A stretch of 64,000 bases of DNA, from contig JADJUV010000029.1 in NCBI GenBank assembly GCA_016716885.1, positions 29,085 to 93,084 of the forward strand. Reading direction: 5' to 3'. The stretch is from Candidatus Trichofilum aggregatum (GTDB lineage: Bacteria > Chloroflexota > Anaerolineae > Promineifilales > Promineifilaceae). This document shows positions 36,346 to 45,460 of the stretch, piece after piece; the first letter of the stretch is position 1; the number at the start of each line of letters is the position of its first letter. Both the position numbers and the translations under genes were made by a program. The notes beneath the pieces are model-generated. The model was given only the letters and a program-made list of their open reading frames with translations, did no database searches and was not told the DNA's origin.

Positions 36346-36662
36346 GCGACGGCCGCATTCCCGATCTCCTCTCCGCCCTCAACCAACTCCCCTGAATAGT
36401 GATCCTTTCCCCCGTTTTGGGTGACATTTGTCACCTGTTACCTTGTGGCAGGCGGGGTTACGTTACAGGTTGCCTTAACCTATTTCGCCCGGAGCCTGGC
36501 ACGTTGCTACGTCTATAAAAGAAGCCACGAATTGTCCGAATTATCACGAATTTTTTTCTGGTAACTTGGCGTTCTTGGCGTCTTGGCGGTAAAAAACTTC
36601 TTTTTTCAGTTCTCCATTTATGCCCGGCCCTGGAGTGAAGTCCATTCACGAAGGAGTCTGCC
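36346..36662. other. Intergenic region with short repeats
   Basis: It holds a GGAGCCTGGCACGTTGC fragment that resembles half a family B arm (about 36490) and an AAGCCACGAATTGTCCGAAT / TTGGCGTTCTTGGCGTC repeat (36519-36595) shared with 16022-16090. No gene is seen. Confidence 0.5.
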
Positions 36663-38039
36663 ATGTCACGTCGCCCTGTACCCCTTATCCTCGTTCTGTG
36701 TCTGACCCTGGTGCTCGTTCTGCTCGCCGGGCCAACATCCCCCGCCCCCATCTCCAAAGCCATTGGCCCACTCGATGATTTTGTCATTGCCCCGGAAGTG
36801 TTAGCCAACGACCCCGCCGAATTTCGCCAGTTCCGCCCGGATATTGTTTATCCCCAGGTGCTCGACCCCGACCCCACCATTCAAGCCATGATGAGCCAGG
36901 TCATCAGCCCCACCGTCGTTCAGTATGATGGCGGTCTGAGCGGCGAATGGCCCGTCACCATTGGCGGCAGTGCCTACACCATCACCACCCGCCACACCTA
37001 CAGCGGCGTCCCCATCCAAAAGGCGACCCAATATGTCGGTGAGCACATGGATAACCTGGGGCTAGACATCGAATATCATGTCTGGAACGCCAGCCGTCCC
37101 CCCAATGTCATCGGCCAGATGAATGGTGAAACAAACCCCGAAGATATTTACCTCATTGTCGCCCACATAGACGATATGCCTTCCGGTGGCGCCGCGCCCG
37201 GTGCTGATGACAACGCCAGCGGCACGACAGCGGTGATGATCGCCGCCGATATTCTCTCCCAATATCGTTGGGATTGTACGTTGCGTTTTGTCTTCTTTAC
37301 CGGTGAGGAGCAGGGGCTTCTCGGCAGTTCCGCTTATGCCCAGCGTTCTTATTATGCCGGGGAGAACATTTTGGGGGTGTTGAATCTGGATATGATCGCC
37401 TGGAACACCGCCAACAGCAGCCCCGATATTGACCTGCACGCCAACCAGTCCATTCCGGCAACCATCAGCCTGGCCCAACTGTTTAGTGATGTGGTCAGCA
37501 CCTATAACCTGGACCTGATTCCGCAAATCATCCCCAGTGGCACGGGGGCCAGTGACCATTATCCATTCTGGCAATATGGTTATCCCTCTATCCTGGCGAT
37601 TGAGGATTATTATGGCGCGGGGGATTTCAACCCGTATTACCATACCGTCCAGGATACGCTGGATCATACGGATATTGATTATTTCACGGAGTTTGTGCGG
37701 GCGGCGGTGGGCACGTTTGCCCACATGAACGGTTGTCTGGTGCAGGGGGAAACGGGGATGTTGGATGGGCATGTCGCGGCCGCGAACACATCCGCGCCCA
37801 TCCCCTCGGCCAACATCACCCTGGACGGCCCCCACAGCTACCAGGTCACCACCGATAACAACGGTTACTACACCACGACCTTACCGGTGGGGACATATAC
37901 GATGACGATCGCGGCCGCGGGCTACCTCACCACCACCTTCACCAACATCACCATCATCACCAATACCGTCACCACTCAGGACGCCATGCTCGACCCACAA
38001 TTCCAGACCATTTACCTGCCCGCCGTGCGACGAGAATGA
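36663..38039 (+). CDS. Secreted M28 family metallopeptidase with regulatory-like domain and YLP tail
   Basis: The protein has 458 residues and a signal peptide (about 1-30). The M28 zinc aminopeptidase domain shows IVAHIDDMP (zinc His), GADDNASGTTA (bridging Asp), FTGEEQGLLGS (catalytic Glu), LNLDMIAWN and PYYHTVQDTLDH (last zinc His). A carboxypeptidase-regulatory-like beta domain follows at about 365-445 (GHVAAANTSAPIPSANITLDG). The end is IYLPAVRRE, like the YLPLML tail at 7.4-11.4 kb. It would cleave peptides outside the cell. An AAGGAG site precedes the ATG. Confidence 0.9.
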   Translation: MSRRPVPLILVLCLTLVLVLLAGPTSPAPISKAIGPLDDFVIAPEVLANDPAEFRQFRPDIVYPQVLDPDPTIQAMMSQVISPTVVQYDGGLSGEWPVTIGGSAYTITTRHTYSGVPIQKATQYVGEHMDNLGLDIEYHVWNASRPPNVIGQMNGETNPEDIYLIVAHIDDMPSGGAAPGADDNASGTTAVMIAADILSQYRWDCTLRFVFFTGEEQGLLGSSAYAQRSYYAGENILGVLNLDMIAWNTANSSPDIDLHANQSIPATISLAQLFSDVVSTYNLDLIPQIIPSGTGASDHYPFWQYGYPSILAIEDYYGAGDFNPYYHTVQDTLDHTDIDYFTEFVRAAVGTFAHMNGCLVQGETGMLDGHVAAANTSAPIPSANITLDGPHSYQVTTDNNGYYTTTLPVGTYTMTIAAAGYLTTTFTNITIITNTVTTQDAMLDPQFQTIYLPAVRRE

Positions 38040-38087
38040 ACGTGGTGCGTCTGGCGTAATACCTAACCTGGACAGAAATTTTTGCCA

Positions 38088-38182
38088 CGAATTTCAAGAA
38101 TTAGCACGAATGGGAAAATAATAATTCGTGTCAATTCGTGAAATTCGTGGCTGATCTTCTTGCCTTCTTTACAAGAAGTTGA
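38088..38182. repeat. Inverted repeat of the CACGAATT type
   Basis: GCCACGAATTTCAAGAATTAG pairs with the downstream AATTCGTGAAATTCGTGGC, followed by CTTCTTG...CAAGAAG. Words are shared with repeats at 25.5, 27.2 and 36.5 kb. Confidence 0.6.
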
Positions 38183-38320
38183 CACGTAAGCCAATGTTTA
38201 CGTTGAGAATTGCGGCGATAAATCCGTTCCTTTCCCCAATCCGTTGATGTAACCCTTACATTGCCCCCTCCACTTTGTTGAGTACAATTGCCCTTATCCC
38301 CCTGCCTTTCAGGAGCAATT

Positions 38321-39640
38321 GTGACCACCAACAAACAACGCTGGCTCTACAGCCTGGCTAACCTGGCGACGGTTATCCCCTACCAGGCCATGCCCTTCGC
38401 CCAGTTTTACTACACCGACATCAAAAAATTACCCGTCGCCTGGGTCAGCAACCTGCTGTTCCTCTTCGCCTTCTACAACGCCGCCAACAACCCCCTCATC
38501 GGCTACCTCTCCGACCGTACCCGGAGCCGTTGGGGACGGCGCATCCCGTTTATCCTCTTCGGCACGGCCCCCATGGCGATATTCTTTACCCTGATCTGGG
38601 TGGCCCCGTTTGATGGCCTGACCCAACCCGGCCTGCTCATCGGCTGGTTTGCCGTCATGTTGGTATTGTGGGAGTTGTGTGGCACGGCCATCGGCACCAG
38701 TTACTTTGCCCTACTGCCGGAGATGTTCACCACCTACGCCGAACGCACCGATGTGGCCGTGCGCATGAACATCTTCCAGACCATCGGCCTGCTGATTGGC
38801 GTGGCCCTGCCCCCGATTTTGTACAGCCGGATTGGTTGGGTTCCTATGGGGTTGTCGTTTGCCGTGGTGTGCGCGGCCGCGATGTATGCCGGTATCCCTG
38901 GTATGTTTGAACGTCCCGAATACGCCGACCGCCCCGCCCTGGACCTGCTCCCTTCCCTCAAAGCCACCTTCGTCAACCGTAGCTTCGCCACCATCGTCAT
39001 CGCCTACACCCTGCGCTACTTCGCCATCAGCACCCTGGCGACGGGTGTGCCGTTCTACATCAAGTACAGCCTCAAGGTGGATGACGCCCTGGCTTCCGCC
39101 ATTCTTGCCAGTGCCTTTGTCACCGCGGGCGTCCTGCTGTGGCCCTGGCGGCAGTTTATCGCTCACCGTTTTGAGTCCCGCACGACGATGATGTTAGCCT
39201 TTTTAATTATGGCGGCGGGAGCGGCCCTGTTGTTTTTTGTAGACACCATTGAGGGAGCGGTCGCGGCCGCGATGCTATTTGGCGTTGGTCTGTCCGGCAT
39301 GATCCTCATGACCGACGTCATCCTGGCCGATATTGCCGATGAGGACGAGATGCACACCGGCCTGCGCCGCGAAGGCATGTATTTTGGTATGAATGGCTTC
39401 ATCACCAGTCTGAGTTTTGCCCTGGTAGCGTTGGTGTTCCGCTGGCTCCCCCCAGCCTATGGCTACGATTCCACCCTGGCGGTGCAACCAGACACCGTAG
39501 CCACCGGTTTCAAGTTATATATGAGCTTAGCCCCCGCGGCCGCGTGCCTTCTGGCTCTCGTTGCTCTGTACTTCTACCCCCTACACGGCCCCCGGCTCCA
39601 GGCCGTCAAAACCTTCCGCCAACAAATCATCAACACCTGA
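38321..39640 (+). CDS. MFS transporter, GPH-type sugar:cation symporter family
   Basis: The protein has about 439 residues with 12 predicted membrane segments. Early features are PFAQFYYTDIKKLP and the loop motif DRTRSRWGRRIPFILFGTAP, which is typical of the glycoside-pentoside-hexuronide family (DxTxxxxGRRRP). ADIADEDEMHTGLRREGMYFG near residue 340 is the second diagnostic loop. It probably imports a sugar or glycoside with a cation. The start is GTG at 38321 because AGGAG lies at 38311-38315; the longer frame lacks a site. Three palindrome copies encode Ala-rich membrane segments. Confidence 0.88.
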   Translation: MTTNKQRWLYSLANLATVIPYQAMPFAQFYYTDIKKLPVAWVSNLLFLFAFYNAANNPLIGYLSDRTRSRWGRRIPFILFGTAPMAIFFTLIWVAPFDGLTQPGLLIGWFAVMLVLWELCGTAIGTSYFALLPEMFTTYAERTDVAVRMNIFQTIGLLIGVALPPILYSRIGWVPMGLSFAVVCAAAMYAGIPGMFERPEYADRPALDLLPSLKATFVNRSFATIVIAYTLRYFAISTLATGVPFYIKYSLKVDDALASAILASAFVTAGVLLWPWRQFIAHRFESRTTMMLAFLIMAAGAALLFFVDTIEGAVAAAMLFGVGLSGMILMTDVILADIADEDEMHTGLRREGMYFGMNGFITSLSFALVALVFRWLPPAYGYDSTLAVQPDTVATGFKLYMSLAPAAACLLALVALYFYPLHGPRLQAVKTFRQQIINT

Positions 39641-39774
39641 CAAAACTCCTGGCCGGAGTATGCCAGAACCAAAAAATGGGCACAAAGACGTAAAAATAGC
39701 CTGCTTTTTCTCTGTGCATCTCTGTGTCTTCCTCTCTGTGCCCTCTGTGTAACTTCTTTCTCTTCCTCGTGGAG

Positions 39775-40578
39775 CTATTGATTGCCGGTGCGGGCGGTGG
39801 CTCGATGGGGGGCCAGCGCGGCCGCGATCTCTTTATGCAAATGGCCGTTATCCGCAATGATACCGTTTACTTTCGGCCAGGATTTGTTGAACAAAAACGG
39901 GTTATCATCCAGGTCAACACAAACACCCCCGGCTTCCTGTACCAACAAAGCCCCGGCACAAATATCCCATTCATGTTTGGGGCCACGGCTCCAGGTTCCA
40001 TCGGCCTGCCCGGACGCTACCCGCGCCAATTTGTAGGCGATGCTCCCGGTGATGCGTAACTCGACCACTTCCTTGAATGGATCAAACTCCCCCCGCTTGA
40101 TTTCCGAGCGGCTGGCGTCAATGAGAGCACCCTGGAGTTGGTCGCGGCCGCTAACCCCCACCTTCGCCCCATTACACCACACACCCTGCCCCTTCTCCGC
40201 CACAAATAGCTCATCCGTCGCCGGGTTAAACACGATTCCCAGCACCGGCAACCCATCTTCCACCAACGCCACCGAGATCGAAAACTCCGGGATGCCCATG
40301 ACAAACTCTTTCGTGCCGTCAATCGGGTCTACCACCCAGAGATACTTTTTCTCCAGCCGCGCCGGGTTATCCGCCGTCTCCTCACTCAGCCAGCCCGCTT
40401 CCGGCAGTAGCTCACCCAACCGCCGCTTCAGCAACGTATCCGAGGCAATATCAGCCTCCGTTACCGGATTATCCGGCGACTTATCCCGCACCGTAAACGA
40501 GGCCTGAAAAAACTGCATCACCACCTGTCCCGCCTCCCGCACAATGGCGACTACTTGTTCTGATTGTTGATTTATCAT
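39775..40578 (-). CDS. CysQ-like 3'(2'),5'-bisphosphate nucleotidase / inositol monophosphatase family
   Basis: This 267-residue Mg-dependent phosphatase has NPVTEADIASD, SEE(T) before the DPIDGTKEFVMG motif (metal ligands Asp, Asp), and WDICAGALLVQEAGG near the C-terminus. The family covers inositol monophosphatase and PAP phosphatase (CysQ); DPIDGTKEF favours the CysQ branch. It stands 152 bases downstream of cystathionine beta-synthase on the same strand, which agrees with a sulfur-metabolism role. Substrate assignment is tentative. Confidence 0.85.
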   Translation of the reverse strand: MINQQSEQVVAIVREAGQVVMQFFQASFTVRDKSPDNPVTEADIASDTLLKRRLGELLPEAGWLSEETADNPARLEKKYLWVVDPIDGTKEFVMGIPEFSISVALVEDGLPVLGIVFNPATDELFVAEKGQGVWCNGAKVGVSGRDQLQGALIDASRSEIKRGEFDPFKEVVELRITGSIAYKLARVASGQADGTWSRGPKHEWDICAGALLVQEAGGVCVDLDDNPFLFNKSWPKVNGIIADNGHLHKEIAAALAPHRATARTGNQ

Positions 40579-40730
40579 TATTCGTCTTTATCGATATGTG
40601 AACTCATAGCGTTGGACAGCGGACGGTGTTAACATCAGGAGGAGAATGTGACAGTTGACCTTTCAAGAGTCCTCTGTGAAACCAAAACTGAGCCAACTTT
40701 TCAGTTCTGTTTTCAGGCACTCCCTAGACA

Positions 40731-42188
40731 CTACTTCATTTGGGCCGCTAGAAAGTCCAAAATATCAATCTTGGTCAGAATTCCCTGTACTTCATCCCCA
40801 GTAGCCACAATGGCGACGTTGTGATTACTAAAAATGCCCATTAACGTTTCCAGGGGTGTGTTAGGTCGCACCACTGGCACATTCCGGTTAATGACTGCCT
40901 CAATCGTCTCATCCGCCGAGTGTTGATGATCACTCATAAACATATGATTGAGCAGATCAAGTTCGGTGACAATACCCAACAGTCGCCCTTCCGGGGTCAG
41001 TACTGGCAGTTGGGACACGTTATGATCTTTCAACAAACGAATCACATCTTTCATTAAATCGGTGGGGCGAGCCGAAATAAGTTGATCAGTGGGTTTGGCT
41101 TCCTGAATGTCTCGTGCCCGATAATCCACCCAGGCCCGCTCCAGGAAACCATTCTCCCGCATCCACTCATCATCAAACACCTTGCTCAAGTAACGTGCCC
41201 CCGTATCAGGCAAAATCACCACCATCACATCATCCGGGCCGAGGCTATGATTTTTGGCGTATTTGACCGCCCCCGCCAATGCCGCGCCCGCCGAACCCCC
41301 GGCAAAGATGCCTTCTTCACGCACCAGTCGCCGCGTCCAGAAAAAACATTCCCGATCCGTCACCTGGACGATGGAGTCTACCACGCTTAAATCAGTGGTG
41401 CTGGGTAGAAAATCTTCGCCAATACCTTCCACCTTGTACCCTTCGGCTTTGGTGTAGCGGCCGCTACGATGGAGTTCATACAAAATGGAGCCAATGGGGT
41501 CCACGCCGATAATCTGCACCGCCGGGTTTTGCTCCTTGAGGTAACGACCCGTACCCGAGATAGTGCCGCCCGTGCCCATGCCCGTGACAAAATGGGTAAT
41601 GCGTCCGGCGGTCTGGTGCCAGATTTCTGGACCGGTGCTCTCGTAGTGGCATTGAGGATTAACGGGGTTGTGATATTGGTTAGCCAGGATGGCGTTGGGG
41701 GTTTCGGCGGCCAGTTTGCGGGCCACGGAGTAGTAACTGCGGGGGTCGTCTGGTTCGACGGCGGTGGGGGTAACGACGACTCGTGCGCCAAAGGCTCGCA
41801 ATAGGCGAATTTTCTCCTCGGACATTTTGTCGGGCATGACGAAGATACAACGGTAGCCTTTGACCGCGGCCGCAATGGCTAACCCCACGCCCGTATTGCC
41901 CGATGTAGACTCCACAATGGTGCCACCCGGTTTGAGTACCCCGCGCCGCTCCGCATCCTCAATAATCGCCGGGCCAATCCGATCCTTCACCGAACCACCC
42001 GGGTTCAGGTATTCCACCTTCACCAAAATGGTGCAAGGCAAGTTGCTCACCGTGCTATTCAACCGCACCAGCGGCGTATGGCCTATCGTTTCGATAATGC
42101 TGTTGTAAACCTGCATCTCACCCAGGCCTCCAACTCGTGCGCCGGTCGCGGCCGCGTTTTCGGTCATCACAGCTTCAGGGAATGTCAT
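40731..42188 (-). CDS. Cystathionine beta-synthase with C-terminal CBS pair
   Basis: The protein has 485 residues. The fold-type II PLP domain shows GHTPLVRLN, the PLP Lys68 in GGSVKDRIG, STSGNTGVGLA, and GTGGTISGTGRYLK. Two CBS domains (about 355-480; ISARPTDLMKDVIRLL and VVRPNTPLETLMGIFSNHN) form a regulatory Bateman module. It condenses serine (or O-acetylserine) with homocysteine to cystathionine in the cytosol. The ATG at 42188 lies eight bases after AAGG; a GTG nine bases upstream is possible. A CBS-pair protein gene begins 300 bases away on the other strand. Confidence 0.93.
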   Translation of the reverse strand: MTFPEAVMTENAAATGARVGGLGEMQVYNSIIETIGHTPLVRLNSTVSNLPCTILVKVEYLNPGGSVKDRIGPAIIEDAERRGVLKPGGTIVESTSGNTGVGLAIAAAVKGYRCIFVMPDKMSEEKIRLLRAFGARVVVTPTAVEPDDPRSYYSVARKLAAETPNAILANQYHNPVNPQCHYESTGPEIWHQTAGRITHFVTGMGTGGTISGTGRYLKEQNPAVQIIGVDPIGSILYELHRSGRYTKAEGYKVEGIGEDFLPSTTDLSVVDSIVQVTDRECFFWTRRLVREEGIFAGGSAGAALAGAVKYAKNHSLGPDDVMVVILPDTGARYLSKVFDDEWMRENGFLERAWVDYRARDIQEAKPTDQLISARPTDLMKDVIRLLKDHNVSQLPVLTPEGRLLGIVTELDLLNHMFMSDHQHSADETIEAVINRNVPVVRPNTPLETLMGIFSNHNVAIVATGDEVQGILTKIDILDFLAAQMK

Positions 42189-42496
42189 AGGTAACACCTT
42201 TTAGAGTAAACAGAGAAAGATTAACAGGAAACAGTGACATTGTTCATGCTGAACTGTTGACTGTCTACTGTTTACGGTTGGTTATTTGTAGATAAAGTAA
42301 TTGTACCAATCTTTGCTTGTACTCCAATGAGGTAGGTTTATAATAACAACTGCCTCGCAACTGAACCAGAGGCGTCAAAGTTCCTTATCATTACCCCAAG
42401 CTCCCCCTATTCCCATCACTCGATTGGTTTAAAGGTTAAGATTGAACTGATCGTGGCTACGGACAGGACTCCAGCGTTCTTCCAGAGGTGTAAATC
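42189..42496. other. Divergent intergenic region
   Basis: It lies between the cystathionine beta-synthase gene (minus) and the CBS-pair gene (plus). It is AT-rich around 42270-42350, and the promoters of both genes must be here, but no clear boxes stand out. No other feature is seen. Confidence 0.4.
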
Positions 42497-42931
42497 ATGA
42501 AAGTACAACGCATATTAGCCACCAAAGCACAGGGTGTAATCACCATTACGCCCGAGAAAACACTCAAGGACGCGGCCGCGTTACTGACCCAACATACCAT
42601 CGGTGCCGTCGTTGTTGTCAATGAAGCCGGTAAAGTTGTCGGCATTCTCTCTGAACGGGACATCATTCGTACCATAACCCATCACGAACAGCCCCTCAGC
42701 CAGACCGTAAACGAAGTGATGACCAAACGGGTCATCACCGGAACCCCGGAAGATGACATCTACTCCGTCGCTCACGTCATGACCGAAAATCGTTTCCGCC
42801 ATTTACCCATCATGGAAGACGGTCAACTCATTGGCATGGTCTCCATTGGCGACATCACCAAAGCCCAACGTGATTCTTACCGGGGTGAAGTCAACACCCT
42901 GGAGATGCAATTATTAGCTGATGAAGCTTAG
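42497..42931 (+). CDS. CBS-pair (Bateman) domain protein
   Basis: The protein has 144 residues with two CBS motifs and nothing else. The first reads ITPEKTLKDAAALLTQHTIGAVVVV and the second GTPEDDIYSVAHVMTENRFRHLPIM. The linker holds SERDIIRTI, typical of nucleotide-binding pairs. Such proteins sense adenosine nucleotides and can control other enzymes. A partner is not evident; the neighbouring cystathionine beta-synthase carries its own pair. AGAGGTG precedes the ATG. One palindrome copy encodes DAAAL. Confidence 0.9.
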   Translation: MKVQRILATKAQGVITITPEKTLKDAAALLTQHTIGAVVVVNEAGKVVGILSERDIIRTITHHEQPLSQTVNEVMTKRVITGTPEDDIYSVAHVMTENRFRHLPIMEDGQLIGMVSIGDITKAQRDSYRGEVNTLEMQLLADEA

Positions 42932-42956
42932 TAATCGTCCAAAAATAAGTTCCACC

Positions 42957-42992
42957 CAGACCTGACAGGTTTCCGAAAACCTGTCAGGTCTA
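42957..42992. terminator. Palindrome after the CBS-pair gene
   Basis: AGACCTGACAGGTTT pairs with AAACCTGTCAGGTCT around a short CCGA loop. There is a weak T-run, so it may serve as a terminator or belong to another dispersed palindrome class. Confidence 0.55.
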
Positions 42993-43077
42993 AACCAGGA
43001 AGTTATTTTTAGATGCTCACTTAGATTGGTTCACGCTAGAGATTGATCCAATCTTCAACCAGTACAAGGAAATCCCT

Positions 43078-44481
43078 ATGTCCCCCATTGGAACCGAATC
43101 AAATCCTTTGCGCGTCGCCATCATTGGTGCCGGTCCCACCGGCTTTTATTCTGCCGGTCATCTCCTAGACCAGAAAAAGGTTGTTGTCGAAGTAGATATG
43201 TTTGAGCGTCTATCCACACCCTTTGGCCTGGTACGGTATGGTGTCGCCCCTGATCATCAGAAAATCAAATCCGTCACCAAAGTATTTGATAAAATCGCCA
43301 ACAACCCCCGTTTCCGCTTTTTCGGCAACGTCGAACTAGGCAAACACCTCAGTGTGGCCGATTTGCGTCAGTACTATCACCAGATCATTTACACCACCGG
43401 TGCCCAAACAGACAAACGGATGGGCATTCCTGGCGAAGATTTACAGGGTAGCCACCCCGCCACCGAGTTTGTAGCCTGGTACAACGGCCATCCCGATTTT
43501 CGCGACTGCCAGTTTGATTTGTCCCAGGAGCGGGTAGCCGTCGTTGGTGTGGGTAATGTGGCCGTTGACGTAGCCCGCATCCTTTGCCGTACCCCCGAAG
43601 AGTTAATCAAAACCGACATCGCCGATTATGCCCTGGAAGCACTGCGTCACAGTCGGGTAAAAGAAGTATATATTCTGGGTCGGCGCGGCCCTGCCCAGGC
43701 CGCCTTCACCAATCCGGAAGTCAAAGAGTTGGGCGAAATGGCCGACACCGATGCCTTTACACGGGCGGATGAAGTCAAGCTGGACCCACTGAGCGAAGCA
43801 GCTATGGCCGCCAACGCGGATCGGGCCACCGCTCGTAAGGTAGAAATCTTGCAAAGTTATGCTGACCGTCAGCCCACCGGCAAATCACGCCGCCTGACCT
43901 TACGGTTTTTGGTCTCTCCAGTGGAACTCATTGGTGACGAACAGGGGCAGGTCGTGGCAATGAAAATCGTGAAGAACAAATTAGTGGCCTCAGATGCGGG
44001 TTCGCTGCGGCCGCAAGCCACCGACGAATACGAAACCTTACCTGTGGGGCTGGTTTTCCGCTCCATCGGCTACAACGGCGTGCCCCTGCCCGGTGTACCC
44101 TTCCACCACAAGTGGGGGGTCATCCTCAACCGCGAAGGGCGTGTTATTGACGAAACCACCCAGGAGCCGGTGGTTGGCGAATACACGGCCGGTTGGATTA
44201 AGCGCGGCCCCAGTGGCGTCATTGGCACCAACAAACCGGATGCATTGGAAACGGTGGAATGTATGCTGGCCGACCTGGAAAAGGGCGTAATTTTGTCACC
44301 AGAACAACCTGACCGCGATGCGGCCGCGGCCTTCGTCGCTACCCAACAACCCGCTTTCTTCTCCTATGCTGACTGGCTCAAGGCCGATGAGATGGAAATC
44401 GCGAATGGGCAGGCTGTAGGCAGACCACGGGTTAAGTTTATCCATGCGGAAGAGATTGCGGCCGCGATTGGCAAAAAATAG
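43078..44481 (+). CDS. FprA-like ferredoxin--NADP reductase (adrenodoxin reductase type)
   Basis: The protein has 467 residues. The FAD Rossmann motif is VAIIGAGPTGFYSAGHLL; FGLVRYGVAPDHQKIKSV is diagnostic of the adrenodoxin-reductase family. The NADP Rossmann motif is VVGVGNVAVDVARIL, and the C-terminal GWIKRGPSGVIGTNKPDA completes the family pattern. It moves electrons between NADPH and a ferredoxin in the cytosol. AAGGAAA precedes the ATG. No ferredoxin or P450 gene is adjacent. Palindrome copies encode DAAAAF and IAAAIG near the C-terminus. Confidence 0.93.
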   Translation: MSPIGTESNPLRVAIIGAGPTGFYSAGHLLDQKKVVVEVDMFERLSTPFGLVRYGVAPDHQKIKSVTKVFDKIANNPRFRFFGNVELGKHLSVADLRQYYHQIIYTTGAQTDKRMGIPGEDLQGSHPATEFVAWYNGHPDFRDCQFDLSQERVAVVGVGNVAVDVARILCRTPEELIKTDIADYALEALRHSRVKEVYILGRRGPAQAAFTNPEVKELGEMADTDAFTRADEVKLDPLSEAAMAANADRATARKVEILQSYADRQPTGKSRRLTLRFLVSPVELIGDEQGQVVAMKIVKNKLVASDAGSLRPQATDEYETLPVGLVFRSIGYNGVPLPGVPFHHKWGVILNREGRVIDETTQEPVVGEYTAGWIKRGPSGVIGTNKPDALETVECMLADLEKGVILSPEQPDRDAAAAFVATQQPAFFSYADWLKADEMEIANGQAVGRPRVKFIHAEEIAAAIGKK

Positions 44482-44514
44482 CCTAAACAGGGTATTTCCC
44501 CTCAAAAATCAAAG

Positions 44515-44566
44515 ACAACCAGGGTAAGACTGCCATAGATTCGGGAAGTACGGCAGTCTCACCCCC
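44515..44566. repeat. Imperfect inverted repeat
   Basis: GGTAAGACTGCC and GGCAGTCTCACC lie in opposite orientation between the reductase and Rpn-family genes. It may act as a terminator, but the T-run is missing. Confidence 0.4.
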
Positions 44567-44587
44567 GTTCCAACCGTTATCTGAACA

Positions 44588-45457
44588 ATGAAAACGGACA
44601 AACTCTTCCACGAATACTTCCAACTGGTTCCCCAAACTTTGTTTGAGCTATTCCAAATTAACCCTGGTTGCGCTTACCAGTTTACCAGCCCTGTTCTTAA
44701 AGAAAGCGAGCGGCGCATGGATGGTCTGCTTGAACCCAACGTTCCGGGCCATCCGCGCTACTTCCTTGAACTACAAGGATATCCAGATGAAAGCATTTAT
44801 TGGCGACTCGTCGAAGAAATTGGCCGTTTCCATGCCCCCAAACCGGAATTAAATCGGACTCGCTGGCATGCCTTTCTCCTGTTTTTAGATGCTACCTACG
44901 ATCCTGGCCCAGACACACTGGGAGACCTCAATCATGGCCTTATGCCCTGGTTGACAACAGGTGTCCTCTCTGATTTACTATCCAAAGTAGCCAAACCGTC
45001 AGCTGCCCTAAACGTCTTACAACCCCTTATTGTTAGTTCGACCACCATTATTGAGACAAAAGCGGCTGAATGGATCAGCGAAATTCAGCAATCGCCTGAG
45101 CTAGACCAGCGGATACAAAATCGTCTGGTCGAATTGTTGGTACAATTTGTTGTACAACGGTTTAGCCAATTGTCCCGACAGGAGATTGACAACATGTTAC
45201 AACTTACCCCTCTGGAACAAACAAGAGCCGGTCAAGAACTTATCGAAATGGGCATCGAACAAGGCATCGAACAAGGTGAATTGAGCATCCTGGCTCGTAT
45301 GATCAGTCAACGCTTCAATCTTTCCCCCAAAAACGTTCAGGAGCGATTGAGGGATTTCAGCCGTAATGATTTTGAAGCTTTGGCAACCTATTTATGGCAG
45401 GCAGAAAGTTATCAGGACATTGAACGCTGGCTGAACAACCGGACGCCCCAGGCATAA
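44588..45457 (+). CDS. Rpn family / DUF2887 PD-(D/E)XK nuclease-like protein
   Basis: The protein has 289 residues. It starts MKTDKLFHEYFQLVPQTLFEL and carries ERRMDGLL with the Asp, then YFLELQGYPDES with the Glu-x-Gln of the PD-(D/E)XK core, and YWRLVEEIGRF. This is the DUF2887/Rpn (recombination-promoting nuclease, transposase-like) pattern. A C-terminal helical part with IEMGIEQGIEQGELSILARM resembles the DUF4351 tail. Such genes spread in many copies in cyanobacteria and Chloroflexota. The gene and its surroundings lack the iterated palindrome, in line with recent acquisition. Confidence 0.85.
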   Translation: MKTDKLFHEYFQLVPQTLFELFQINPGCAYQFTSPVLKESERRMDGLLEPNVPGHPRYFLELQGYPDESIYWRLVEEIGRFHAPKPELNRTRWHAFLLFLDATYDPGPDTLGDLNHGLMPWLTTGVLSDLLSKVAKPSAALNVLQPLIVSSTTIIETKAAEWISEIQQSPELDQRIQNRLVELLVQFVVQRFSQLSRQEIDNMLQLTPLEQTRAGQELIEMGIEQGIEQGELSILARMISQRFNLSPKNVQERLRDFSRNDFEALATYLWQAESYQDIERWLNNRTPQA

Positions 45458-45460
45458 CTG

